Shown piece by piece: positions 35,061-46,689 of a stretch of DNA of 64,000 bases. A program made the translations under genes and the position numbers. This stretch comes from Doryteuthis pealeii. Its lineage: Eukaryota; Mollusca; Cephalopoda; Myopsida; Loliginidae. How positions within the stretch are numbered: position 1 is the stretch's first letter; each line of letters begins with the position of its first letter. The notes below the pieces were generated by a model, which was given only the letters and a program-made list of their open reading frames with translations, searched no databases and was not told the DNA's origin. Where the stretch lies: positions 93,175,660-93,239,659 of the forward strand of contig CM042157.1 in assembly GCA_023376005.1 (NCBI GenBank), read 5' to 3'.

Positions 35061-35200
35061 TGCATTAGTGGATCCATAGATACACTAACACTGAACATTC
35101 GGTAAGGAATGACAAACAACTAACTCGTATGAACAATTATTAATGTTTGATATACATAACATGTAACAAGAAAATAACATAATACATATGTACTACACAA

Positions 35201-35275
35201 GTTAGCTCAGTCGGTAGAGCGTACGGCTAGAAACCACAAGGTTCCTCGTTCGATACCGGCCCTCGCCAATTGAAA
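35201..35275 (+). mobile_element. SINE C head, tRNA-like
   Basis: TTAGCTCAGTCGGTAGAGCG (A box), GCTAGAAACCACAAGG arm, CGTTCGATACCGG (B box), then CCCTCGCCA. The 5' and 3' ends do not pair into an acceptor stem, so it is not called as a tRNA gene. It is followed by a 365-bp AT-rich body repeated at 62225-62580. Confidence 0.8.
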
Positions 35276-35640
35276 CATATTAACTGAGGGGTGGCAGTAA
35301 AAAATTCAATGTCAGCATGTTTATACCCTAAATAAGTAAAATCATCAATTTTATTAAAGGATTAAAAAATAAAACAATTTGAAATGTAAACTTTAAATAT
35401 GTATTAAAATAAAACAAACTATATATAGATATATAATACCAGTCATGTATTTATCAAAACTTGTTTTAAAAAACAATGAGGACTGTCTAATGTTGCATGT
35501 TCAAATTTTGAGTGTATTTATTGAATAAATACACTCAAAATTTGAACATGCCAAAAATTGTAGAATAAATTTTATTCTATGTTATGACAATTTTGTAAGC
35601 AGTGACGTAATTTTTGTTACAGACAAAAACCGGAAGCGAA
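35276..35640 (+). repeat. Repeat segment with internal hairpin, third copy at 62225-62580
   Basis: From ACTGAGGGGTGGCAGT to GACAAAAACCGGAAGCGAAT. It carries a perfect hairpin near 35508-35547 (TTGAGTGTATTTATT and its inverse). The copy at 62.2 kb lacks the second hairpin half. Confidence 0.85.
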
Positions 35641-35644
35641 TCTC

Positions 35645-35647
<3 letters not shown>

Positions 35648-35699
<52 letters not shown>
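35648..35699. repeat. (ATT)n microsatellite
   Basis: About 17 ATT units after the GAATCTCCATT motif. Mirror at 40697-40748 with a one-base slip. Confidence 0.95.
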
Positions 35700-35847
35700 A
35701 CCTTAGTCCTTCTACCCGATTATAATGAACTAACTATCAGTATTTGTACTTTGCTTGCGGTAGTATGTCAGTGGTGGGAGAGCCGCTGTGAGCGGTTTAA
35801 AGTAGACAAAGAGTTATATGCTTAACAATCTTTTTCCTCTTTTTCAG

Positions 35848-35926
35848 GGCGTCAGATAGACAGTTTATGTCAAGTCTATTGATGGGAGTAACTTTACATT
35901 TTAACCAAGAATTTGAATTAGAACAG
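35848..35926 (+). CDS. M1 aminopeptidase exon B
   Basis: The acceptor is TTTTTCCTCTTTTTCAG before 35848 and the donor is GTAAGA at 35927. The 79 bp supply the last base of a codon, then 26 residues including DRQFMSSLLMGVTLHF and NQEFELEQ. They match the block of aminopeptidase N that follows AWDFxxxxW, with its SxLIxxVTxxFxTExEL pattern. Phase 2 of exon A joins in frame with this exon, and the exon ends in phase 0. The intron from exon A is 14.9 kb and full of repeats. An identical-looking exon lies reversed at 40471-40549. Confidence 0.92.
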
Positions 35927-36031
35927 GTAAGATCACTGAAACAAAGTATTTTCACGGTTTTTATGAACATTAAAATTGAATTATTATGAAATTGAATACT
36001 AGAAACTGTATGTATGTACATTTTGAATGTA

Positions 36032-36840
36032 AACCCGCCCCTCGTGGTGGGGGTCCAGTGGCTTCGGTCCTAGATCTTTACAAGTTAATAGCGTTGATCC
36101 CAGGGGGCTATCCCCCCAGCCAACACCTGCCCCTCAATTTAAAAGGACAGGACTGGGTCTATTGCCCAGTGCCTGAGGCGCCACCCTGAGGGGGAATGCC
36201 GAAGGGATGTAGCGAAATTGAAGGGCAGAACTGTGGACGAGCAGATTCCCAACCCCCACGAACAATACGCGTCCGGATATGTTTGTCCTGTGCGAGGAGG
36301 AGGAGGAGTAGTGGCGAGTGACCACGGAAATGGAACTCGCCACCTCCTCGTCGCTGAAATGCTGTTGACATTCCGCACGAGCAGTGCAGAGTAACCCGGA
36401 TGTAAACAGTATCGTCGTGAGGATTGGCGCATACTTGAAGTGCTGATGAATGTCGAGGTTCTGCACGGGTAATGCAGAGTAAGTAGCCCGGATGTACATA
36501 GTTAATGCGTATTTAAGGGCCTGCCCATCCCAGACCGAGGGAAGAGACAACTGTAGTCGGATTCTGCTGTCGAGACGAGTGGAACAGAAAACTGTATTTG
36601 GATCTTGCTGTTAAGAAGAGAGTAGTACTTTTGTGAGAGATTGTTGCAGACAGAAGACTTTGTCAGTTGGGAGAGCATATGCGTCTGACTTGACTGCCCA
36701 CCAGAGTTTACTTTCATTCTCGTTACAAGGGATCAACGCAATTTTTCCCCCGCCACCTATGAGCTTCGGTTTGTGGGTGGTCCCACGTTAATAGGGCCTT
36801 GTGCCTAACCCGTACAAGTGGGGTACGAGGTAAATACCAT
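36032..36840 (+). repeat. Repeat D, interrupted by a solo LTR
   Basis: Contains CCCCTCGTGGTGGGGGTCCA, GATCCCAGGGGGCTATCC, CAACACCTGCCCCTC, TATTGCCCAGTGCCTGAGGC, and after the inserted LTR ATGAGCTTCGG, TGTGGGTGGT and ACCTTGTGCCTAACC-like sequence. An uninterrupted copy is at 63490-63785. It is GC-richer than its surroundings. Confidence 0.9.
36208..36727 (+). mobile_element. Solo LTR (LTR-2), 520 bp, with AGGGA target duplication
   Basis: Begins TGTAGCG and ends CGTTACA, flanked on both sides by AGGGA (36203-36207 and 36728-36732). The empty site in the 63.6-kb copy of repeat D confirms the boundaries. A TATTTAAGGGCC box near 36508 could be its TATA element on the plus strand. Open frames inside are not conserved and I do not call them. 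Mirror at 39689-40199. Confidence 0.92.
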
Positions 36841-37440
36841 GTATGTACATTTTGAAATAAGCAATTCAGAATGGAAAGACGTTGATTTTCGGGACTCTTA
36901 AGAAAGAAAATATTCTCTCAACGGACAATAACGATAAACCATTCAATGTAGAAATACGTTAATAAGAGCCACCCAGCGGACGACCATTCCCCGCATCCTG
37001 TTGGTCTGCAGTTTGATTTGTTGCTGGCTATCTTGTTTCTGCTTATTGTTGTATCTCAACTTTTTGAACCGAGAGAGGAACTTAGCTGTCATACAAAGCT
37101 ATATCTCTATATCATCGATCGATGTACAGATACTTCTTCAGACAATGACAGGGGTCTAAGGAGTGCCAGTCGTCTGACAAGACGTATTCAAGCACAAAAA
37201 AATGTATTTGTGTGCGAGTCTGGGTCGCGTGCGCAAATCTACTTTAATGATTTGCCTTGTGTCCCTCACATTCCCTGTATCTTTCCACTAACCGTTATTT
37301 TAAAATCGACGCTACATTTACTGTACATAATTACTAGATCAATAGGCTGCCTATCAATTCTGTGACATTTTAGCATCAAAGCAAAACTGTAAGTTAAGAA
37401 AATATTGGAAAAATAAAGAATTAATTATCTGCAGTAGGGG
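36841..37440. other. Arm sequence without recognised gene
   Basis: Open frames exist but have no domain similarity, and the mirrored copy shows indels in them. The mirrored stretch is about 38985-39570. Confidence 0.5.
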
Positions 37441-37846
37441 GGGGGGCAATCAGCGTAGATTGGCGCCTAAATCGGATCCATTTCTCGTGTTACTTGTAGT
37501 GTTGACCATCAAGGCAGTAAGACGTCTAATCCAGTCTCTCTCAGAACCAAGATGGATTTCAGCAGATACGTCTGGCCGTAACGCTATTAAGTTTGCAAAA
37601 TATGGTATTTTTTGTTGGGCACTATATATGTTCCCACATTAACAGATAGGCATTCAAATTTGGAAGAAGACTCAACAAACAATTATAATACAAGAACTGC
37701 AAACTTAATGGCGTTGCTGCCAGACTTATCTGCTGATGTCCATCTGGGTTCAGAGAGAGACTGAGTAAGATGTCTTCCTGCTATGAGGGTCAACACTAAA
37801 AGTGATTCTAAAAAGGGAGTCTGATTAGACGCCAATCTACGGTATT
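37441..37846. repeat. Inverted pair of a ~150-bp repeat across the palindrome inner edge
   Basis: 37441-37590 (ATTGGCGCCTAAATC ... TTAAGTTTGC) recurs inverted at 37697-37846. A third copy is at 38226-38375 and a fourth at 38838-38985, the mirror of the first. The palindrome's inner breakpoint (about 37752) falls inside the second copy. Confidence 0.8.
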
Positions 37847-37961
37847 GTGTGTTATATATCATTAAGAAATAAATGTATACATAATATATGGTGTGAATAA
37901 TTTACATACCGGTTTTAATAAAACTGTGTTTGATAAATAATTACATGGTGTTATTGATTTC

Positions 37962-38210
37962 TAATAGCTCAGTCGGTAGAGCGCTCGGCTAGAAACCACA
38001 TGGTTCTTAGTTCGATACCCACCCTCGCCAACTCAGCGTATGAGTAGCACAGGGGTCTGTGCGGTAAAGTAAGGAGCTGATGGTAGGTGTGGCGCTCCAC
38101 CTCAGACGCTAAAATAATCTCCTTTGGTCTAGCGCTATTGAAAAGGGGATAGACTCCTTCGCTGCATGGCTGATACCGACATTAGGGCGCCCCGACTGCT
38201 TTACTTTTTT
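37962..38210 (+). mobile_element. SINE C in the palindrome spacer
   Basis: TAGCTCAGTCGGTAGAGCGC, GCTAGAAACCACATGG, GTTCGATACCCACCC, then the body with GGAGCTGATGGTAGG and GGCGCTCCACCTCAG. Full-length tRNA-derived copy. It is not mirrored. Confidence 0.87.
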
Positions 38211-38225
38211 ATATTAAAAATACAA

Positions 38226-38375
38226 CTTGCAAACTTAATGGCGTTGCGGCCAGACTTATCTGCTGAAATCCATCTTGGTTCTGGAAGAGACTAGTTTAGA
38301 GGTCTTACTGCCGTGATCGTCAACACGACAAGTAATTATGAAAGGATTCAATTTAGGCGCCAATCTACGGTATTT
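38226..38375 (-). repeat. Further copy of the GGCGCCAATC repeat
   Basis: GCAAACTTAATGGCGTTGCG to GGCGCCAATCTACGGTATT. Same orientation as 37697-37846. Located in the spacer. Confidence 0.8.
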
Positions 38376-38529
38376 TCTGATTGGTCCCTTGTTGTCAAGG
38401 GCAGATAATTAATCCCTTATTTTTCCAATAAAAAAGGGTCCATTTTTTTACTCTTCAGTTCTGCCCTTATCATACCTGATATTTGCTATCAAAAGTTTTA
38501 TCTCTTTCAAACTATTATCTAATTTGCAG

Positions 38530-38622
38530 GTGAAATACTGGAGAAGCCAAGACAATGAAGCCAGCAAGTACGAACGAGTTTACCAGAGCTGTATTTCATG
38601 CCCCCTAAATGTCCTAATGTAA
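38530..38622 (+). CDS. M1 aminopeptidase exon C (probable 3' exon, end uncertain)
   Basis: The acceptor is CAAACTATTATCTAATTTGCAG. The frame continues exon B in phase 0: VKYWRSQDNEASK, YERVYQSC and ISCPLNVLM, then TAA. LEQ from exon B followed by VKYW...DNE matches the LEQFK..DNEE region near the end of aminopeptidase N. The usual last block (an NIxW motif) is absent, so either the protein ends early or the exon really stops at a donor before the TAA, for example near 38568 or 38592. It lies in the spacer between the palindrome arms and has no second copy. Confidence 0.68.
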   Translation: MKYWRSQDNEASKYERVYQSCISCPLNVLM

Positions 38623-39688
38623 AATGTAATGTAATTGTAATTATCAGAAAATCGCAACACAGTTTTATTTATGTAAAGTATACAGGTAGAAATCGAGGAA
38701 TAGCAGGAAACATGGAACCCAGATGGACATCAGCAGATAGGGCATTAAGTCAGTTCTTGTATTATAATTGTTTGTTGAGTCTTCTTCCAAATTTGATGCC
38801 TATCTGTTAATGTGGGAACATATATAGTGCCAACGCAAACTTAATAGCGTTACGGCCAGACGTATCTGCTGAAATCCATCTTGGTTCTGAGAGAGACTGG
38901 ATTAGACGTCTTACTGCCTGATGGTCAAACTACAAGTAACACGAGAATGGATCCGATTTAGGCGCCAATCTACGCTGATTGCCCCCCCCCCTACTGCAGA
39001 TAATTAATTCTTTATTTTTCCAATATTTTCTTAACTTACAGTTTGCTTTTGATGCAAAATGTCACAGAATTGATAGGCAGCCTATTGATCTAGTAATTAT
39101 GTACAGTAAATGTAGCGTCGATTTTAAAATAACGGTTAGTGGAAAGATACAGGAATGTGAGGACACAAGGCAAATCATTTAAAGTAGATTTGCGCACGCG
39201 ACCCAGACTCGCACACAAATACATTTTTTTGTGCTTGAATACGTCTTGTCAGACGACTGGCACTCCTTAGACCCCTGTCATTGTCTGAAGAAGTATCTGT
39301 ACAATCGATCGATGATATAGAGATATAGCTTTGTATGACAGCTAAGTTCCTCTCTTCGGTTCAAAAAGTTGAGATACAACAATAAGCAGAAAAAGATAGC
39401 CAGCAACAAATCAAACTGCAGACCACAGGATGCGGAATGGTGTCCGCTGGGGCTCTTATTAACGTATTTCTACATTGAATGGTTTATCGTTATTGTCCGT
39501 GAGAGAATATTTTCTTTCTTAAGAGTCCCGAAAATCAACGTCTTTCCATTCTGAATTGCTTATTTCAAAATGTACATACATGGTATTTACCTCGTACCCC
39601 ACTTGTACGGGTTAGGCACAAGGCCCTATTAACGTGGGACACCACAAACCGAAGCTCATAGTGGCGGGGAAAAATTGCGTTGATCCCT

Positions 39689-40199
39689 TGTAACGAGATG
39701 AAAGTAAACTCTGGTGGGCAGTCAAGTCAGACGCATATGCTCTCCCAACTGACAAAGTCTTCTGTCTGCAACAATCTCTCACAAAAGTACTACTCTCTTC
39801 TTAACAGCAGATCAAATACAGTTTTCTGTTCCACTCGTTCGACAGCAGAATCCGACTACAGTTGTCTCTTCCTCGGTCTGGGAATGGGCAGGCCCTTAAA
39901 TACGCATTAACTTGTACATCCGGCTACTTACTCTGCATTACCCGTGCAGAACCTCGACATTCATCAGCACTTCAAGTATGCGCCAATCCTCACGACGATA
40001 CTGTTTACATCCGGGTTACTCTGCACTGCTCGTGCGGAATGTCAACAGCATTTCAGCGACGAGGAGGTGGCGAGTTCCATTTCCGTGGTCACTCGCCACT
40101 ACTCCTCTCCTCCTCTCCACAGGACAAACATATCCGGAGCGTATTGTTCGTGGGGGTTGGGAATCTGCTCTCCACAGTTCTGCCCTTCATTTCGCTACA
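39689..40199 (-). mobile_element. Solo LTR-2, right arm
   Basis: Mirror of 36208-36727. On the plus strand it runs TGTAACG to CGCTACA and is flanked by TCCCT (39684-39688 and 40200-40204). 511 bp against 520 bp in the left arm, the difference being scattered small indels. Confidence 0.92.
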
Positions 40200-40470
40200 T
40201 CCCTTCGCATTCCCCCTCAGGTGGCCCTCAGGCACTGGGCAATAGACCCAGTCCTGTCCTTTTAAATTGAGGGCAGGTGTTGGCTGGGGGATAGCCCCCT
40301 GGGATCAACGCTATTAACTTGTAAAGATCTAGGACCGAAGCCACTGGACCCCACCACGAGGGGCGGTTTACATTCAAAATGTACATACATACAGTTTCTA
40401 GTATTCAATTTCATAATAATTCAATTTTAATGTTCATAAAACCGTGAAAATACTTGTTTCAGTGACTTAC

Positions 40471-40549
40471 CTGTTCTAATTCAAATTCTTGGTTAAAATG
40501 TAAAGTTACTCCCATCAATAGACTTGACATAAACTGTCTATCTGACGCC
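40471..40549 (-). CDS. M1 aminopeptidase exon B, reversed second copy
   Basis: Reverse complement of exon B, with the acceptor TTTTCAG and a GTAAGT donor kept. The 26-residue frame (MSSLLMGVTLHF, EFELEQ) is intact. No exon A is seen upstream of it on this strand and no exon C follows it, so on its own it cannot make a normal transcript. It is part of the palindrome arm and could be a real duplicate or an assembly artefact. Confidence 0.85.
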
Positions 40550-40695
40550 CTGAAAAGAGGAAAAAGATTGTTAAGCATATAACTCTTTGTCTACTTTAAA
40601 CCGCTCACAGCGGCTCTCCACCACTGACATACTACCGCAAGCAAAGTACAAATACTGATAGTTAGTTCATTATAATCGGGTAGAAGGACTAAGGT

Positions 40696-40696
<1 letters not shown>

Positions 40697-40732
<36 letters not shown>

Positions 40733-40748
40733 TAATAATAATAATAAT
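40697..40748. repeat. (TAA)n microsatellite, right arm
   Basis: Mirror of the (ATT)n at 35648-35699, with one lost base. Confidence 0.95.
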
Positions 40749-41119
40749 GGAGATTCGCTTCCGGTTTTTGTCTGTAACAAAAATTACGTCACTGCTACAA
40801 AATTGTCATAACATAGAATAAATTTTATTCTACAATTTTTGGCATGTTCAAATTTTGAGTGTATTTATTCAATAAATACACTCAAAATTTGAACATGCAA
40901 CATTAGACAGTCCTCATTGTTTTTTAAAACAAGTTTTGATAAATACATGACTGGTATTATATATCTATATATAGTTTGTTTTATTTTAATACATATTTAA
41001 AGTTTACATTTCAAATTGTTTTATTTTTTAATCCTTTAATAAAATTGATGATTTTACTTATTTAGGGTATAAACATGCTGACATTGAATTTTTTACTGCC
41101 ACCCCTCAGTTAATATGTT

Positions 41120-41195
41120 TCAATTGGCGAGGGCCGGTATCGAACGAGGAACCTTGTGGTTTCTAGCCGTACGCTCTACCGACTGAGCTAACTTG
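41120..41195 (-). mobile_element. SINE C head, right arm
   Basis: Mirror of 35201-35275: GGCCGGTATCGAACGAGG (B box reversed) and CTCTACCGACTGAGCTAA (A box reversed). Confidence 0.8.
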
Positions 41196-41332
41196 TGTAG
41201 TACATATGTATTATGTTATTTTCTTGTTACATGTTATGTATATCAAACATTAATAATTGTTCATACGAGTTAGTTGTTTGTCATTCCTTACCGAATGTTC
41301 AGTGTTAGTGTATCTATGGATCCACTAATGCA

Positions 41333-41882
41333 GGGATCCCCAAACTTTTTTCACGGTGGGTCGGATAATTGAAAAAAATAACGAGCATGGGCCACATTAT
41401 TATTGTGTTTAATACTTGCTAGCCAAAACGAATATTCTGAGAAAAAATATAAACAAAATTTTCTTTCCATGTTATAGTCATGAAGGAGTAGCATAAGAGC
41501 ACAAAAAACTAATTTAACAACTTATTTATTTTCAAAACATTATCAAGAACTTAACATTAGCAGAAAAGTTTTAGTGAGATTTGTGAAACTGAAGTTTGTC
41601 TTTCAAGATATCGTCAATGTTTTGGTTTGAATTGCTACATTCAATCAAGAGAATTGCTTTCAAATGTTTTATCAGTCAATTTCGTCGATGGTTGATTCTG
41701 TAGTCAAGTCCATGAGGATTTAGTAAGCTTAACATGATATTTAAAAATTAAATGGTATCAGAACGTCTTCTCGTTCCGTACGTTTTAACAAAAAAATCCA
41801 AATACCGTCGGTGGGCCTGATAAAATACCGTAGCGGGCCGGATCTGTCCCGCGGGCCATAATTTGGTGAACCCTTTCTCTTG
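41333..41882. mobile_element. hAT-like element, right arm
   Basis: Mirror of 34512-35060: GGGATCCCCAAAC at one end and GGGCCATAATTTGGTGAACC at the other. One 8-bp duplication (CTAATGCA, 41325-41332) is intact. The other side has changed by small edits. Confidence 0.78.
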
Positions 41883-42315
41883 CACTATAAGGATCTAGTG
41901 TTTGCTATAAATCAATATGCGTTATTCTTTCTTATACAATGACGAAGGTCAAGGAGTCAGAAATAAGAGTCCCTCTACACAATAGCGTTGATTACGCTAA
42001 TGACATTGTTAAATGTTTATCTTAAGTAAATGAATTATTGTGACTAGTGTCGTGTCCATTAACTCTTTGCCTACCAAATTCCCCCCCCCCCACAGCTATA
42101 CCAAAGTGTTCTCGGTATCTTTTCACCGGTATGATGGTTCCCTATTGCAAAACGATCAAGTACCAGTCTCAGGGCTGGTTCACGGACAAAACAACAACAA
42201 AAATGGCAGGGTGTTTACGTAGTGATTTTTCAGTATAAACGAGTGACACGTGCGAGAGCCGCTGCTAGCGGTAAACGGTAGGATCGCAGTGGTAGGAGGG
42301 ACGCTTGTGAGTGGC

Positions 42316-42346
<31 letters not shown>

Positions 42347-42349
<3 letters not shown>

Positions 42350-42545
42350 GAAAATATTTTTCAAAAAATATAACAAACACAGGATGTTACGATCAGGGGA
42401 AACTATTTTATGTGTCAATACTGTTAATTAACAGTGTCCTGAAGATGGTACAATATACCGAAATACTTAAGTATTGACACATAAAATTGTTTCCCCTGAT
42501 CGTAACATCCTGTGTTTGTTATATTTTTTGAAAATATTTTCTTCT
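42347..42545. mobile_element. MITE, right arm
   Basis: Mirror of 33845-34041, flanked by (TA)n at 42319-42346 and 42581-42643. Confidence 0.87.
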
Positions 42546-42579
42546 CATATTGTTGGATTAATTTCCTCACCGTATTTTC

Positions 42580-42643
<64 letters not shown>

Positions 42644-43662
42644 ATTAAAAACTAATAAGAAAATACATTCTTCTTTTTTTTTTAATGGTGAAATTTATTA
42701 TATATCTACCAAACAGATGTGCCAGCGGTTTGCAGAGGTGGGAGAACCGCCGTGAGCGGCTTAAAATAGCCACATAAACATTAAAAATATGCCTCCAAAT
42801 TATTTATAAAACCAACTGTACGCAATAAGTGTTTGCATCACAAAACACCAATTAAATTGTACAATACAAAAGAATCGGAAATGTTATCTTATTCTTATCT
42901 AGTCATAATAATTTAAGTAGATAATGTCCAAATATCACGCGGACGTAGTACTTAACAGGCCACATGGCTTTCCAGGACCAATTATAAGTCTGTTGTTTAA
43001 TTCTGGCCCCAACGACAGAGATTTACAGGTGACACTAAGGTCCACGTTACTGGCTGCTGATTGAAAGGTAGGAAAGACGTGGTGACCGTCTCGTACAAAT
43101 GTTCAGAATATCGTTGGCCTCTTTATATATCTGTCTGTCCAGAGGCAGATTACTCTGTTCTGTCTATACGCAGAGGCAGATAACTATGCTCTACCTATAC
43201 ACTGGTATTGAAGAACTAATCAGACCAAATCTCCAAATAGGCACCTCAATCATCAAGTTAATGAAAGGTTCATATTTGAACTCATACCGGTAACTTTTCC
43301 TTTCAAATATTTGAAAATAAATATCTGACAAAAACAAACTTTTACAAATTGTGTGATACTATTTTCTGAACACCATCCTTTTATTTAAATAAATAAATAA
43401 AATATTTTGTGAATAAAAACTGTATTTATTTAAAAAACATTTATAGTAAAAACTATTTTAGTATAAAAAAACATCTTTCGTTTGTTTTGTTTTTTAAATT
43501 TATCATAAGTGTTGAAAAATATTCATAAACTTCTGATTAAAAAGTATTTATTCAAAAAAAAAGATTTTGCTATTGAATTGTAATTTTATTACCTGTACCA
43601 ACCACCTGTTTATTTAATTTTACGTAAGTTCAACATCTCCGTAAACTTCTGATTAAAATCGT

Positions 43663-43855
43663 TTGTTTACAAAAAATTTGGAAGCGGGAATTACCGGTGA
43701 CAAATTGAAATGTGAACCTTTCATTAGGTTGATAATGTGGGGTGCCTATTGGAGACTTGATCCAACTAATCCATGTCCACTGCTGAAAGCAACGCTTAGC
43801 AAAACTCTAACCAACTTCAAAGGGACCTCTTCTGACACAGACGCCGCAGTCAATA
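43663..43855 (+). other. Exon-like open frame of unknown gene, right arm
   Basis: Intact frame with ITGDKLKCEPFIRLIMWGAY, ending at the donor-like GTAAGAG at 43856. Same as 32530-32720 reversed. Unrecognised; no acceptor is evident. Confidence 0.4.
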
Positions 43856-43865
43856 GTAAGAGATG

Positions 43866-46685
43866 AATTCTATCTATTTTCTTGTATCCGCGTTACTACT
43901 ACATATGCATTCACATACTGACTCTCCTTTACACAAACACGCATATAATCACATTTTACCGTTCTCACCTACATATACAATACAGTGTATACTCTATTCA
44001 TTAACTCTTTTATTGTTGTTGTAGGCATCCTTCCGTCTACGAGAGACGATGGCGTAGTGTCCAAATTTTTTTGAACTACGTAGCCTGGGCGGGTTCATAT
44101 GAAGATGAGCTGTTGCTCAAGCAGCAAATCCTACCCTCTCCACACTGCTGCTGTGATTGAAAGGAAAGGTAAGGAACCAATGCAGTTTGACAGTGGTAAT
44201 GTTGCAAGGGTTGCTGGGTAGCACTGGATTTCAGCATCACACCACATTAGCGACTACAAATTCTTTTAACAGCCAACAAAAAAGATATATATTCCAACTT
44301 GTATTTCTTGTTATATGAAATTATTATTACTAGTCAGACCCGTGGATATATCCCAGTATAATAATTTAATTATTACAACGTTTGATACGTTTACTTAAGA
44401 GCTATTTCGAAATACTTCAATATGTAAAAAGTATAATAATCTTGATTAACCCTCTCTCGCTCTTTCTTTTTTTTTTCATTCCTTCTTTCATCTTTTTTAT
44501 GTTGGATTAAATTTAGCGTTATCGTTTCTGCACACTCACCCCTCGCTCTATTTTTCCCTTACTCTATTTCCACGACTCTCTTTCTTATTATATTTTTTTG
44601 TACAGCATGTCCTTTTTCCTTTCCTTTCTATCTTTATAAATAAAAACGGAATGGTTCATTATTCAGCTGAAGTGACGACACTCATAAGAAATAAACATTC
44701 GGTGGATAAGCAATACCAGATAATCAGGATTTACATTTTTTTGCATTTCCTCTTGGATGATTTGGGCAATTTCATTTTTAACCAGAGGGTGTTGCAAGAT
44801 GATAACGGTCGTACAATTAAGGAACACGAGTATTAATTAATAGATGGACTACATAACTGAACACTAAACTCTTTATTACAATGCCATTGGCCAGCAAACC
44901 ATGAATTGTGAATTGTACTAATTCTTGTATGCATTTTTAAAAAAGGGGAAGTTAGGAACTCTCTAATATATGGTAGAAAATTCTAATCTCTTCTTCTATT
45001 TTTCGAACACGAGTATTAATATAAACTTCCCCACAATTTGCAGATTAATTCACATACTTGCACTTATTTTTGCTCTACTTTAATAAATAACCCCTTATTT
45101 TTAAGTGAAAAATTGGTCTTTAAAGCTCATTCCTTATACAAGTATTTAGAGTAAGTGTAAATATCAAAGTTTTCTAATTCTAAGCAACAGATACAAAAAA
45201 TAATTCCAGGCAGAGGAAGAGACAAAAACTTTTCATCATAAAAAACTGTTAAAGCTGCAATAACAGTTGTCACAAGACTAGATAGAAAGACATGCTGAGA
45301 GATGAGAAAGCCAGAAAATCAAAGACTTATCCCCATGACTTTAATATTCAGCTTAGTGCTATGGAATCTAGTCTGTTAACATTGTCAAGTAGGTATTCAA
45401 TAATTATGACATTTTCTTTGAGTCAAGCCGAAGTTACCATTTTCAAAGACAATTCTTATTCAGTTATTATCAAAGAACGAACCAACAATTCTTTCAATGA
45501 AACTCGTGGATTGTTTGAAAGGCCAAATTACGAGCAGTCCTGCTGTTCTTTATTAGTGTAAACGAATCCCAACATTCTGAATTTGACAAAACCCGAGAAA
45601 ACGGATTCCGACACTAGTAATACTTTTTTTTTGTCCACATTAATCTGACCTATATACAAATACTACCCATTGAGATTTGTATAGTGGAAAGACTAAACGC
45701 AGATACGCGAATCTACTAAATTACAAGCTATATGAAAATGAAAGAAACAGATTCCAGAGACAGTTGGTAAAAAATTATAAACCGGATGTGAACCGGATGT
45801 TGGCCGGAAGTGTCTACTTTTAGATTTGCGCGTTCAGTAAAGATATAAAAAAAAAATGACAGAGACCTTTGCCTAAATTTGTTCTTGTAATAAAGGAAAC
45901 CAATTCTGTGTAGCATGGGTCATAAATTGTTTCGTTCACGCGTCGATTAATTGCTTTGTGTTGTGAGCTAAATTTGAACTTCGAGTGAGCTTCAGATACG
46001 CTTATGTTAATAGTTCCCTAAAAAATTTGAGTTTCCAAATTTATTTCACCAAAGAAATCTATCATTTATAAAGAATAAACATTAAAACATATTACAGCAC
46101 AATTATTCATTACATACGCTTTAGATACGCTTATGTTAATAATCTCTCGCCTAATGTATTTAACACTACTAGCAGGACCTGTAGATATAGCACAGTATGA
46201 TGATTTAATTATTACATCATTTGATATGTTTACTTAAGAACTATTGCTAAATAGTTCAGTATGTAAAATGTGTAATAATCTTGATTAACTTTCTTTCTTC
46301 TTTCTTTCCTTTTCATTTTTCATTAATGTCATCGCTTCTGTGCATCCACTCCCTATCTCTATCTTTCCTCTACTCTCTTTCTTTATTTTCTTATTATATT
46401 TTTTCTGTGTAGCATCCTTTTTCTTCCCTTTCTTTTTTATAATAAAAACGGAATGGCTCATTATTTAGCTGATTAGATGATTTGGACGGTCACATTTTAA
46501 CTAGAGGGTGTTGCAAAATGAGGACGATCGGAAGATTAAGGAACAAGAGTATTAATATATACATTACGAGTTGAAGAGAGTTGTTGTTAATTTTTTATAT
46601 TATTTACCTTTTACCAAACATTTTATTTAACCTATTATTAAAAAACAAGCAAGCAAATAAACAAAAAGAACACATACCCCCCTAA
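43866..46685. other. Right-arm sequence mirroring 29700-32520, no gene
   Basis: Holds the mirrored copies of the two diverged duplicate blocks (about 44340-44840 and 46150-46570). The open frames at 44651 and 45292 have no domain similarity. Confidence 0.5.
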
Positions 46686-46689
46686 ATGT

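Larger units (their letters stand above)
24228..37752 (+). repeat. Left arm of ~28-kb palindrome
   Basis: The whole stretch recurs in reverse complement at 38714-52558. Paired positions add up to about 76386-76470 near the centre and about 76785 near the outer end; the shift is caused by a longer minisatellite in the right arm. Where I compared the arms they differ mostly by single-base indels, with few substitutions. It contains aminopeptidase exon B and a full set of nested elements, listed separately. Confidence 0.97.

Noticed and set aside
35201..35275. Possible functional tRNA gene (clear A and B boxes)
   Set aside because: The acceptor stem does not pair, and the same sequence occurs at many sites with a common downstream body, so it is a SINE head.
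36134..36550. Long overlapping open frames on the minus strand (up to 138 residues)
   Set aside because: They lie across repeat D and LTR-2, have no domain, and are not kept in frame in the mirrored copy.
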